Assembly (NCBI GenBank): GCA_022843885.1
Contig: JALHMU010000004.1
Span: 1 to 37,512, forward strand
Reading direction: 5' to 3'
Length of the DNA stretch: 37,512 nucleotides
Source of the DNA: Candidatus Peribacteraceae bacterium
Lineage (GTDB): Bacteria > Patescibacteriota > Gracilibacteria > Peribacterales > Peribacteraceae
Shown: piece after piece, positions 27,448 to 36,229 of the stretch
Position numbering within the stretch: the stretch's first letter is position 1
Layout of the letters: every line of letters begins with the position of its first letter
Position numbers and translations under genes: made by a program
The notes under the pieces: generated by a model
Database searches by the model: none
What the model was told of the DNA's origin: nothing
Seen by the model: only the letters and a program-made list of their open reading frames with translations

Positions 27448-28266
27448 CTACTCCCCCTTTGTGACTCCTATCGCCAGCGGCAACGTGCGTAGGGTCGGAT
27501 TCTTCATTCCGGGGATCAGCAATTCGCCTTGATGAATCAGCTGCGTGGAACCTCCGCCATCCAGCATCATGATGCGGTCACGCTTGGCGCCGAAGGCAGT
27601 GAGAATGCGTGTCGCATATCGCTGTGTTGCTGCAGGCGTCGTGAAGACGAGGAGATTGCCATTCGCCATCGTTCCGACAAAGGTGCGACCTCGACGAATA
27701 TTTCCCTGCTTACTCACGTCCGGTTTCAATCCGACGATGATGTTCGCTTCCGGAAAGTCATACAAACTTGAGGCGTCATCATTAAATGGTTCGACCGTTG
27801 CATGACGATCCCCGATGCGAAGCAGCATCTTCTTGTTTTGATATTCACTTTCATCGCCGTAGCCAACGTAGACGATGCCGTCAATCTTGGTCGAGAACGC
27901 GAGTGGAGATTTGTCCGGATTCGCGGTGTTGAAGAACTGTCCGTTTGCGAGCGTGAGTGCATCCGGTTCACTGCGGCGCCATTCCTTCCACCACTGGCGC
28001 AGGTCTTTGCGTGAAAAGTTCGTCCCGACGCCGTCGGATGGAATCATGTCTCCTTTGAGAAGGGCAAGCGTCGCGCCACGATGCGGAGAAATGACCTGCA
28101 TGTATTCATTACGCTTCTGCCACATCGTGACTCCGGGTTCGCTCAAAATTTCACGAAATCCAAGCGGTGCGATGCGCGTATCCGCTGTTTCTTGCGCAAA
28201 CACAGGTACTACAAAGGAAAAACAGAGAGCGCCCAGTACTATCGGAAAGGCTTTTTTCCAGAACAT
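27448..28266 (-). CDS. Secreted phosphodiester glycosidase (NAGPA/DUF2233)-like protein
   Basis: Signal peptide MFWKKAFPIVLGALCFSFVVPVFA; DALTLANGQFFN; GLKPDVSKQGNIRRGRTFVGT; RIMMLDGGGSTQLIHQGE. Confidence 0.83.
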   Translation of the reverse strand: MFWKKAFPIVLGALCFSFVVPVFAQETADTRIAPLGFREILSEPGVTMWQKRNEYMQVISPHRGATLALLKGDMIPSDGVGTNFSRKDLRQWWKEWRRSEPDALTLANGQFFNTANPDKSPLAFSTKIDGIVYVGYGDESEYQNKKMLLRIGDRHATVEPFNDDASSLYDFPEANIIVGLKPDVSKQGNIRRGRTFVGTMANGNLLVFTTPAATQRYATRILTAFGAKRDRIMMLDGGGSTQLIHQGELLIPGMKNPTLRTLPLAIGVTKGE

Positions 28267-28320
28267 GGAAGTACTGTCGCATGTGAAAATTCAGACTGCA
28301 AGAAAGTTGTTGCGTTTGGG

Positions 28321-29286
28321 CTACTTTCCAAAGACCCAATGACTGACTGTTTCCCATTTTTTTTGCCCCTGATCATCGAAACGACCGGTTGTTAATTGAT
28401 CCAAGTTCAACGTGTATGTTTCGGATAATTTAAGTGTTGTCGATGTTCGAAATTTTTCGATCAGAGACGCAAGTGCCTCCTCTCGGGGTAGTCCGGATAT
28501 TTTTTGATAGTCAAAATTCGACTGTGCATACTGATGTCCGTTGATATCGAGCGAATTGTTGCAAATGCTGTGTGCCAACCATAAATCATCCTGTGCTTTA
28601 TGCAGCCACACACATGTAACATGTGCTTTCGTTTGATGAGGATCTTGCACATGCATCATTTTTGCGTCAATGCCCCATTCTTGTAAGATTCGCTGGGCCA
28701 TCAAGGTAAAATCATCACAGTCTCCCTTCATGCGACCGGCCCAAATACGTGACAGTGTTTCATCAGGCGTTTGCCAGTGATCTGCCTCCCCATCCGGCGT
28801 GTAATACATCATATTGTCCAGAAATACCGCAAGACGTTCGTACGGATTGTGTTCACCGTGACCGATATGAAGAACCGATGCGAGTTTTTTGAAATATGCG
28901 TCGGCGGTCAGCGTCGGATCAAGACGTTTTTCTTCAGGATAGGTGCTAAGAGTACGGCCATCCGCAGCGACCATATGAAGACGAGCCTGTTTCTTGTTAC
29001 GAATCTGTGACCCCTGGAGTAATAGTGTCCCCTGATTACTAAAATATTCGTATGTATCTTTTTCAAATTCGGTACGCGTGCGCACGCATCCGTTTGACCA
29101 ATAATTTTCCGATCGGAGAATGACTTCTTTTCCCTGACGCATTCCAAGAAGATCCTTTTTCTCGATGAATCCATCTTCATGCTTTGTTTCCACAATTCGC
29201 TCTGATGATGCGGTAACTGTCGTCACTGTCGATTCCTCTGCGGAGAGTCCTGATGCAGGCAAGAGAGAAGCCACGGCAAATGACAC
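28321..29286 (-). CDS. Secreted transglutaminase-like cysteine peptidase-fold protein (start uncertain)
   Basis: GRMKGDCDDFTLMAQRILQEWGIDAKMMHV...HVTCVWLH: Cys/His pattern of transglutaminase-like proteins. GTG start at 29286 gives an atypical signal peptide. Confidence 0.7.
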   Translation of the reverse strand: MSFAVASLLPASGLSAEESTVTTVTASSERIVETKHEDGFIEKKDLLGMRQGKEVILRSENYWSNGCVRTRTEFEKDTYEYFSNQGTLLLQGSQIRNKKQARLHMVAADGRTLSTYPEEKRLDPTLTADAYFKKLASVLHIGHGEHNPYERLAVFLDNMMYYTPDGEADHWQTPDETLSRIWAGRMKGDCDDFTLMAQRILQEWGIDAKMMHVQDPHQTKAHVTCVWLHKAQDDLWLAHSICNNSLDINGHQYAQSNFDYQKISGLPREEALASLIEKFRTSTTLKLSETYTLNLDQLTTGRFDDQGQKKWETVSHWVFGK

Positions 29287-29413
29287 ACCGCTTGCAAGCC
29301 GCGTGAGCCGGTTGGAACGCGGCGCCTCATGTGGCGTAGGAAGTGCTTCCCGATCTGGGATGCATTCGCGTATGCGACTATGAAAGCAAAATATATATCC
29401 TGCGTCTACACTG

Positions 29414-29441
29414 AAAAAACCGACTGCACATTGCAGCCGGT
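29414..29441 (-). terminator. Rho-independent terminator of the 229-aa gene
   Basis: Minus strand AACCGGCTGCA-ATG-TGCAGTCGGTT-TTTT; 11-bp stem with one G:U. Confidence 0.82.
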
Positions 29442-29465
29442 TGATCTTTACGCGTCACGATACAG

Positions 29466-30155
29466 TCACAGCTGGACATTGAGTCGAACGGACATGCAGT
29501 AATCCCAATGCCCTTCGCCTCGCAGGAAATCTTCCGTCATGAGCTGCAATGTCTTGATCCGATCTTTGTGTGCTGGACTTTCGACGCGCAAGCCTTCGAC
29601 ATATGCGCGTTTTTCACGCAGGTCGGATTGCCTCACGATCATCACGCGCATTTTTCCCTGGCGCATGCCGGGGTAGCGTTCATAGGTGATCGCAAAGATG
29701 CAATCGATCGCTTCGAACTTCGCTGTTTGAGAGAGTTTTGCAACGGTTCCGTATTTGAACGGTTCCGCGATCGCAAGACGTACCAAATTCAGGATGTACC
29801 ACCTGTCGTCCGGATCGAAATCCAGAAACGGCTGTTTTTCGGTCGTTTTCTTCGCCGCTTTGCGCAGGAGCCGTCGTGCCATGGGGTGCGGGAAATCTTC
29901 TTCGAGCGTGTTTTCGCCATGCACATCCAAAATAAGCCAATGCTCGTTCTCGCCTTCGGTTCCCGTGTTGCGAGTGACAAACGTATTCTGCGAATAATGG
30001 ATGATATCCATGTCCTGACGTGCACGCCATTTCTTCCGTGCGAAGAAAAACGTACACGTGCTGGAAACCAAACCGAGCAGAATCGTCAGAAAAAACTTCA
30101 CGCCGTGTTCGCGGAAAAATTCCACGGTTTCATTCAGTATTTCCGTCCAATCCAT
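29466..30155 (-). CDS. Hypothetical single-TM protein (229 aa)
   Basis: Full-length ORF with TM (FFLTILLGLVSSTCTFFFA), terminator and upstream promoter. Confidence 0.75.
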   Translation of the reverse strand: MDWTEILNETVEFFREHGVKFFLTILLGLVSSTCTFFFARKKWRARQDMDIIHYSQNTFVTRNTGTEGENEHWLILDVHGENTLEEDFPHPMARRLLRKAAKKTTEKQPFLDFDPDDRWYILNLVRLAIAEPFKYGTVAKLSQTAKFEAIDCIFAITYERYPGMRQGKMRVMIVRQSDLREKRAYVEGLRVESPAHKDRIKTLQLMTEDFLRGEGHWDYCMSVRLNVQL

Positions 30156-30226
30156 GTGTCACAGTCCTTTCTCAATATCGTGCCGATTGCGTAAAGATCA
30201 CATCCGCAAAATATCTGCGGCTGAGT

Positions 30227-30254
30227 ATTATAAAATGAATATAAAAAAACGCAA
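30227..30254 (-). promoter_or_regulatory. Sigma70-type promoter for the 229-aa gene, leader of about 65 nt
   Basis: TTGCGT (30254-30249), 16-nt spacer, TATAAT (30232-30227) on the minus strand. Confidence 0.55.
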
Positions 30255-30259
30255 TGGAG

Positions 30260-31153
30260 CTACTTTCCCTCATATGCCTTCTGAATCGGCTCGATGTCGA
30301 GCTTCTGCATCTTGAGCATTTGCGTCATGGCACGCTTTGCTTTGACGGGATCTTTGTCCATGAGCATGCTGTACAGCACGACCGGTTCGACCTGCCAGGC
30401 GACACCGAATTTGTCGATGACCCAGCCACATGGCTGCTTCTCGCCACCTTCGGAAAGACCGTCATAGAAATGATCGATCTCTTCCTGCGTGTCACAGGAT
30501 ACATCGAAGGAAATGGCCTGACTGAAACCGAACTTGTGATCCATATCGCTGTCCATGACCACCATGTGATAGCCATTGAGGACCATCTCACCGTAGTTCA
30601 ACTTTCCTTCGGACTGCGGCATCTCTTTGCCGTACCGACTCTTTGTTCCGACCGATGAATTCGGAAACATCGACACATAAAAATCCATCGCCTCTTCGGC
30701 TTTGCCGCTCATCTCTTTCACAAAGAGCAATGATGGACGAATTTTTTGCTTCGCTTCGCCCACGCCGATCTGCCACGAGACGCCGTACTTGTCCTGCAGC
30801 CAGCCGTACTTTTCGCTGAATGGATACTTTTGTAATTCCATGAGCACCGATCCGCCTTCGATCAGCTTGTTCCAATAGGACTCAACTTCAGCGGCGTCCT
30901 TGCAGCTGACGAAGAATGACGTGGCTGGAGTGAATTTGAAGATGGGTCCGCCGTTTAAAGCTGCGAAGGGCTGCCCTTCCAATGTAAAAGCAATGGTGAG
31001 GATGCTGCCTACAGGCATGCCCGAAGGAACCGCGCTGACTTCATCGTATTTCAGCATGTCGCCGACGGAAGAGTTCTTGAAAATCGACGTGTAAAACGTC
31101 ACGGCTTCTTCTGCATTGGAATCGAACCAGAGGTACGGGAAAATTGTTTTCAT
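30260..31153 (-). CDS. Tandem VOC/PhnB-like protein (two glyoxalase-fold modules)
   Basis: 297 aa; FPYLWFDSNAEEAVTFYTSIFKNSSVG and RPSLLFVKEMSGKAEEAMDFYVSMFPNSSVG; DKYGVSWQIG / DKFGVAWQVEP. Confidence 0.92.
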   Translation of the reverse strand: MKTIFPYLWFDSNAEEAVTFYTSIFKNSSVGDMLKYDEVSAVPSGMPVGSILTIAFTLEGQPFAALNGGPIFKFTPATSFFVSCKDAAEVESYWNKLIEGGSVLMELQKYPFSEKYGWLQDKYGVSWQIGVGEAKQKIRPSLLFVKEMSGKAEEAMDFYVSMFPNSSVGTKSRYGKEMPQSEGKLNYGEMVLNGYHMVVMDSDMDHKFGFSQAISFDVSCDTQEEIDHFYDGLSEGGEKQPCGWVIDKFGVAWQVEPVVLYSMLMDKDPVKAKRAMTQMLKMQKLDIEPIQKAYEGK

Positions 31154-31312
31154 ATAAAAAAGAGTCTACCAAAGAATTGATCCCTCGCGCGAGGAATTCT
31201 CAAAGATTCTCCTTAAGAACATGATGGGAATTGTTGCACCGTCTTTGTGAGAGTGGAGATGCTGGCCGCATGTGCATGTACCCCCACAAAGACGGTATGT
31301 CGTTCTTCGCGA

Positions 31313-31843
31313 TTATTCTGCATATCCCCAATCTCGCTGCCATTGCCACATCTGCTCGATCTCTGCTTGCTGAGAATCGATAATGTCACGAGCGAGTTGC
31401 TTGATCTCTTCATGCTGCGCATTCTCGAGTGCATCTTCTGCCATATCGATGGCGCCCTGATGATGCGGGATCATCATTTGGATAAACGCACGGTCGAAAT
31501 CATCACCTGTTTTTCCTTCAAGCATCATCGACATTCCCTGCATGGACATGCCCATGCCATTTCCACTCTTGGATTCGACATCAACCTTGTTTCCCATCAT
31601 CCAGCGAGCATTTCCCGCGCCCCACGGTTTGCCGAGAGCGGAAATTGTGAGGAAGCAGACGAGCGCACCGCCGATGACCAGGGCTAGTCCCCATTGTTTC
31701 AATTGTTTTGCGGAAAGGTGCTTGTATGCCCATACGAGGAGAAAAAAGAGACCGACGAGAAACGCGAGAACAGCGAGACTGTGGAGTCCCCAGAGAAATA
31801 TAAAGCCGAATTGGCTGCCGGTGGTGTGCGTCATGTGCATCAT
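31313..31843 (-). CDS. DUF305 family membrane protein with Met-rich segments
   Basis: 176 aa; FDRAFIQMMIPHHQGAIDMAEDALENAQHEEIKQLARDIIDSQQAEIEQMWQW; Met-rich MMHMTH and GMGMSMQGMSMM. Confidence 0.92.
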   Translation of the reverse strand: MMHMTHTTGSQFGFIFLWGLHSLAVLAFLVGLFFLLVWAYKHLSAKQLKQWGLALVIGGALVCFLTISALGKPWGAGNARWMMGNKVDVESKSGNGMGMSMQGMSMMLEGKTGDDFDRAFIQMMIPHHQGAIDMAEDALENAQHEEIKQLARDIIDSQQAEIEQMWQWQRDWGYAE

Positions 31844-31863
31844 ATAAAAATGGGAAAGAAATA

Positions 31864-32133
31864 TTATCGGCTAGAAAGGCCGATGGTGCGGATGATCTCC
31901 GCAATGAATCCGTTGTAATCCTTCTCCTTCTTGATCTTGTCCTTCGCGCAGGTTTGCAAATGACTTTCGAGCACTTGTGCTTGAACGTGTTTGATGTGCC
32001 CCTGCAGCGCAAGGAGGTTCTCGAGAATGTGAGGGCAGTATTCGTCCTTGTCGATCATGGAATGTACTTTTTTCGTCAGGCCTTCCAATCTTTTCATACC
32101 TTGCAGTGCCTTCTTTTTATAATCATCTCGCAT
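31864..32133 (-). CDS. csoR: CsoR/RcnR-family metal-sensing repressor, CsoR-type residues
   Basis: 89 aa; RLEGLTKKVHSMIDKDEYCPHILENLLALQGHIKHVQAQVLESHLQTC (C...HxxxC copper-site pattern). ATG at 32133 preferred over the track start at 32220. Confidence 0.85.
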   Translation of the reverse strand: MRDDYKKKALQGMKRLEGLTKKVHSMIDKDEYCPHILENLLALQGHIKHVQAQVLESHLQTCAKDKIKKEKDYNGFIAEIIRTIGLSSR

Positions 32134-32162
32134 ATATAGGGGTAGGGGGTAGAGGTAGTATA
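32134..32162 (-). promoter_or_regulatory. csoR promoter/operator candidate with TACCCC direct repeats
   Basis: Minus strand TATACTACCTCTACCCCCTACCCCTATATATG: TATACT followed by C-tract repeats abutting the start codon. Confidence 0.5.
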
Positions 32163-32206
32163 GACACTTGAAGAAAACATGCAAGATGTGTTGCGTGAAA
32201 ACGGAG

Positions 32207-32212
32207 TATAAT
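32207..32212 (+). promoter_or_regulatory. -10 element TATAAT, leaderless
   Basis: TATAAT ends 7 nt before the ATG at 32219. Confidence 0.6.
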
Positions 32213-32218
32213 ACGTAC

Positions 32219-32476
32219 ATGAACTGGAAAAGAACTCTGAAACGGGAAGGTTACGTTGCATTACGTGCGCAGACGCTTCGATTTCGATTGATCAAATATT
32301 CTGTGCTCATCGTGATCTGGGTCATCACATATGAGCTCGGTGGCTGGAATGCGATCGGAATTGTCTTTCTCACGTTACTTGTCTTGGCGCTCTGCGTGCA
32401 TTTCTTCTATCGCTATAAAACGAATGTATGGACCAAATCGTGGGGCGGATATAAGAAACTCGATCTTCCGGAGTAA
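32219..32476 (+). CDS. Small membrane protein (85 aa)
   Basis: MNWKRTLKREGYVALRAQTLRFRLIKYSVLIVIWVITYELGGWNAIGIVFLTLLVLALCVHFFYRYK...; start set by the upstream TATAAT. Confidence 0.7.
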   Translation: MNWKRTLKREGYVALRAQTLRFRLIKYSVLIVIWVITYELGGWNAIGIVFLTLLVLALCVHFFYRYKTNVWTKSWGGYKKLDLPE

Positions 32477-32746
32477 TTACATCTTTACGCCAATGACCAT
32501 ACGGCCGTTTTCGATGGTGCCCTTCGCTTTGTGTGTCGTACCTGCCGGGAAGTCGACACGATCGCCGGGATGATAGGTATGCGTGCCGGCGTGATCGGTG
32601 ATGATCAAATCCCCTTCCAGAATGATATGCACGGTGTGCTCGTCATGCGTGTGCTCAGGCAAATCCTCTGGTGGCGGAATCGGACAGACGCGAACGTCCG
32701 TGAATCCTTCCGATTCCAACTGTGAGATGAGCGTTGATTCGTCCAT
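32477..32746 (-). CDS. Cupin-domain protein
   Basis: HTHDEHTVHIILEGDLIITDHAGTHTYHPGDRVDFPAGTTHKAKG. Confidence 0.9.
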   Translation of the reverse strand: MDESTLISQLESEGFTDVRVCPIPPPEDLPEHTHDEHTVHIILEGDLIITDHAGTHTYHPGDRVDFPAGTTHKAKGTIENGRMVIGVKM

Positions 32747-32749
32747 ACA

Positions 32750-33595
32750 CTATCTGGTTTGCTCGCGGATGATGTCCGCAAGCGTCGTGAGGATATCCTG
32801 GCCGATCTCCTCTTTCTGCTTTCCGCTCGCGAGGAACGACCACCATGGGAAATGCACTTCCACTTTTTCCTCAGCATCGATTTCCACGTCTGCAGATGTA
32901 TCGACAGGAATGAAACCGAAGAGTTTCACTGAGTGACGGACCTTCACTTTGATCTTCTCGAAATTCATGGACACTTGTTCCACAGGTTTTCCTTTTGCCT
33001 GCGCCTCCTTCAAAAGAACATCCGAAATCAGAAGACGATTTTCTTCTTTCTTTGCTTCATCAGATGCTCCGCCGCCGCCAAGGAGGATGCCGAAGTCCGG
33101 CATGAGAGGTTCAGGATCGACCGCAACATCAATCTCATCCGGTTCGACTCCTTCCTGCGGGGCGGTTTGAATGGTTTTCTCACGTTCGACGGATGCTTGA
33201 GAAGCGGGCTTCGACGATGTTTCTTTTGATTCGCCTTTGATCGTGTCGAATTCCATGAATGCAGGACCTGCTTCCGTATCATCATCTTCTTCCATCACGT
33301 CGATCTCGTCTGGCTCGACTCCTTCTTGCTCTTGCATGACATCGATCTCATCCGGTTCCACACATTCTTGAGGCTTCGTCTGAATTGCTTTTGAGGATGT
33401 TGCGCGCGCAGGCTGTGACGATGTGCGAGATTCCCCTTCGATGTCGTCCAGTTCAAGGAGTGCAGGTGATGCGGCCTGTTCGTCGGCTGTCGCACTATTT
33501 CCTTTGACGCCTTCATATTTCATATACACAGCTGCTTCTGCCGTGGAGGCAAAAAGAAACGCTGCGAGTACGGTGGTGATGAGTGGTGTTTTCAT
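32750..33595 (-). CDS. Secreted acidic protein with short internal repeats
   Basis: 281 aa; signal peptide MKTPLITTVLAAFLFASTAEA; three VEPDEIDV motifs and (F/L)(M/L)E(F/L)D(T/D)I(K/E)GES motifs. Confidence 0.75.
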   Translation of the reverse strand: MKTPLITTVLAAFLFASTAEAAVYMKYEGVKGNSATADEQAASPALLELDDIEGESRTSSQPARATSSKAIQTKPQECVEPDEIDVMQEQEGVEPDEIDVMEEDDDTEAGPAFMEFDTIKGESKETSSKPASQASVEREKTIQTAPQEGVEPDEIDVAVDPEPLMPDFGILLGGGGASDEAKKEENRLLISDVLLKEAQAKGKPVEQVSMNFEKIKVKVRHSVKLFGFIPVDTSADVEIDAEEKVEVHFPWWSFLASGKQKEEIGQDILTTLADIIREQTR

Positions 33596-33702
33596 AGAAT
33601 GGGAGAATACGTGGCGTCCTGAGAAGGGTCAAAGTGATCTGGAGTATGGGCACGGCAAAAGCGTACAAAAAACGTTACTGATTGACGCTGATACGATGCG
33701 AT

Positions 33703-35607
33703 CTATTCTTCCCAAAAACTCTCTTCACTCCCAAAAAGCAAATCTTCTGCGTTTTCTACTGATTTTGTTTGCTCCGTACCGATATTTTCGACATGAAAAT
33801 CTTCCGTGCTCTCAGCTTCATCAAACGCAAAAGAAGTGACAGTATTTTCTGGAATAGCAGACTTGCGAGGAGCCAAATGAGGCGCAATCTCAGGCTTTTT
33901 GGTGAGGAGTTCATCTAAATAGGCAATATCCTCAGACATGGTTTTTCCGCCGTTTTTTGCCATGCGCATGAATATTCTTAGATATTCAAGAAAACGATTC
34001 ACATGTTCATGATAGTCACGCATATGCTCTGCATATTTTTCACGGTCTTCTTCTGTTTCTGCTGCAAGCCATTTTTGCGCAGCAAACTCCATGGATTTTG
34101 CAAATTTGTGTACGATGTCTGCGCCCTGTACAAACGCACTAAGAATCTTTGGCGGCAGCAATGATTCACGTACATGCTTTCGTCTTTTCATGTTTTTCAT
34201 GTACGTGGGAAAACCAAATTCCTCTACAACGACGATGTGCGTACGTGGGAGGAATTGCAAATAATCTTCAAATAACCGTGGTTCAAGCATTTCTGGCGTT
34301 GTCGTACCGGACTGAAAGTGCGCTCCTCCATAGACCAAACTGCCAACGGTACCCGGTTGCATTGTTTTTGCCATACGCATCAAAACATTTGCCTGCGGCT
34401 CTTCGAAGAGTTCAGCATTTTCTTTTTTACTCACATCGGTGATTCCTGCGGCAGCACCAGACTGCCCAAAGAATGTGAGTGACATCTCAAGTTGTCGCTC
34501 TCTCATTTGCTCATTTTCTTCATGGATCTCATATGCCTCATATCTTCCATCGCCATTGATGATGTGCATCGCATCTTTTTCCAAGCAATATTTGATGGCA
34601 TTACCGGTGGTATCGACCATGCTTACCTCTTTCAAGTCTTCGATGGGAAGCGGAAAATCTTCTGGAACAGGCACTGCCCCTGAGAGCATGTCATTCAACA
34701 GAACTCTTGCCTTATACAGTCGGTTCAGTTCTTCAGAAATTCCTTCTTGCGTCAGCGGGAATGATTCGGCGAAAATGCGCGTTTTTTCTGGCCCAAACGT
34801 CTTCAGGAGATGCAGTTGCGCCTCCGAAATATGATGTTGGTGCTCAAGCAAATCCGTGGACTCATTTCCCTCTAATATTGCAGTAGTCTGTCTGATACCG
34901 CTTATTCCGTGCACGTGTTTGAAGCACACCAGCAATCTATCGGTGTCTTTTGGATCACTTTCATACACGATCTTTCCCATCGCACTGAGATATTCTCGGA
35001 GTTCAGGAGTCAGAAGTTCTGTTCCTTGGATCTGTCCTTCTTGACGTCGATCGATCACGTTTGTTTCAGGAGTATGACCATCTTCAATCCTCGTGATTTC
35101 TTGATACACTACTTTTTTTGCAGGGAGCTCCAATACATGGGCAATACCTACCCGGGTAATGGATGTATATGGTGCAAAATCAGAGAGATTTCCGGTATTT
35201 GCCGTCCTCTGCGGGAATACCAGCAATCCATTCTTCGTATCGCCTGGAATTTTTTCAAACTCTTGCCACTCTCTGTTTCCGTGGAAATCTCGATACAAAG
35301 ACTGATACTTTTTCGTCTCATTTTTTTTCGCTCCAAACAGCCTTAGGACAGACTTATGTATCGTTCTCTGATACTGAGAAATCTTCACTGGAACGCCATA
35401 CATTCCCCCAAGTTCCAATAAGAGCTTGTCATCCATTGCATCCATGCGCATCCACGATTCAATAGTCGCACGATCTACTGACTGCATGCCTTGAAGTAAC
35501 CACAATTCTTCGTGATCACGTTCACGAGCGACCTCCACATTCGGTTGCGGAGCAATGTTTGCATGAACAGCATCATGAAATTCCCTTTTTTGAACAACGA
35601 ATGACAT
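33703..35607 (-). CDS. Large uncharacterised protein (634 aa), possibly ChaN/TraB/EreA-like
   Basis: Long ORF; short motifs LLVCFKHVHG..., RIFAESF, LVYGGAHFQSG. Confidence 0.75.
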   Translation of the reverse strand: MSFVVQKREFHDAVHANIAPQPNVEVARERDHEELWLLQGMQSVDRATIESWMRMDAMDDKLLLELGGMYGVPVKISQYQRTIHKSVLRLFGAKKNETKKYQSLYRDFHGNREWQEFEKIPGDTKNGLLVFPQRTANTGNLSDFAPYTSITRVGIAHVLELPAKKVVYQEITRIEDGHTPETNVIDRRQEGQIQGTELLTPELREYLSAMGKIVYESDPKDTDRLLVCFKHVHGISGIRQTTAILEGNESTDLLEHQHHISEAQLHLLKTFGPEKTRIFAESFPLTQEGISEELNRLYKARVLLNDMLSGAVPVPEDFPLPIEDLKEVSMVDTTGNAIKYCLEKDAMHIINGDGRYEAYEIHEENEQMRERQLEMSLTFFGQSGAAAGITDVSKKENAELFEEPQANVLMRMAKTMQPGTVGSLVYGGAHFQSGTTTPEMLEPRLFEDYLQFLPRTHIVVVEEFGFPTYMKNMKRRKHVRESLLPPKILSAFVQGADIVHKFAKSMEFAAQKWLAAETEEDREKYAEHMRDYHEHVNRFLEYLRIFMRMAKNGGKTMSEDIAYLDELLTKKPEIAPHLAPRKSAIPENTVTSFAFDEAESTEDFHVENIGTEQTKSVENAEDLLFGSEESFWEE

Positions 35608-35675
35608 AGCGTGGCATTTTAGAATATTAGTTTAAATTGTCAACCAAGGCCTAATCGTAAAACAATACTTTTTTA

Positions 35676-35704
35676 TTGATATTCGATAAATCCTCATGTA
35701 CAGT
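35676..35704 (+). promoter_or_regulatory. Sigma70-type promoter of the DUF2975 pair
   Basis: TTGATA (35676-35681), 17-nt spacer, TACAGT (35699-35704). Confidence 0.5.
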
Positions 35705-35730
35705 ACCTCCGATTTCTTCATTCTTTTTCT

Positions 35731-36216
35731 ATGAAACAAGTCTCTACACTCCTTCTGAAGGCCGTTCTCGTCGTGATCGGCGCCATCGTTCTCATCGGGT
35801 GCGTCTGGTCCTTCCCATACATGTGGGCAGGAGCAGCAACCGAAATTCCGGCAGAAATCCTCCCGATCGTCTACATCGGCATCCTCGGGATCTACGCTGC
35901 GATGTTTCCCTTCCTCTTTGCTCTCTTGCAAGCATTCACGTTGCTTCAGAATATCGATCGCAATCACGGATTTTCGGTCTCATCGGTGAAAGCTCTGAAG
36001 ATCATAAAATACTGCGCAGTCGCCATGACCTTTTGTTACGCGTTCGCACTGCCGTTCGCGTTCCTCTTCGCAGAAGCCGATGATGCGCCGGGTGTCATCC
36101 TCATCGCCACGGCACTCGCAGGTGCACCGTTGATCGTCGCCACGTTTGCAGCCGTGCTGCAGATGCTCATTCAAAGCGCCATTGATATGAAAACTGAACA
36201 CGATTTAACCGTCTAA
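35731..36216 (+). CDS. DUF2975-like membrane protein
   Basis: 161 aa; four TM segments, LLQNIDRNHGFSVSSVKALKIIKYCAVAMT. Confidence 0.82.
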   Translation: MKQVSTLLLKAVLVVIGAIVLIGCVWSFPYMWAGAATEIPAEILPIVYIGILGIYAAMFPFLFALLQAFTLLQNIDRNHGFSVSSVKALKIIKYCAVAMTFCYAFALPFAFLFAEADDAPGVILIATALAGAPLIVATFAAVLQMLIQSAIDMKTEHDLTV

Positions 36217-36229
36217 TTCCCCTTCTCCT

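Noticed and set aside
29508-30194. 228-aa plus-strand ORF opposite the 229-aa gene
   Set aside because: The minus-strand gene has a promoter, terminator and a sensible TM segment; the plus ORF lacks these.
31238-31286. attC-like or transposon end
   Set aside because: No integron core-site sequence, no flanking transposase or target-site duplication seen; kept only as an unexplained inverted repeat.
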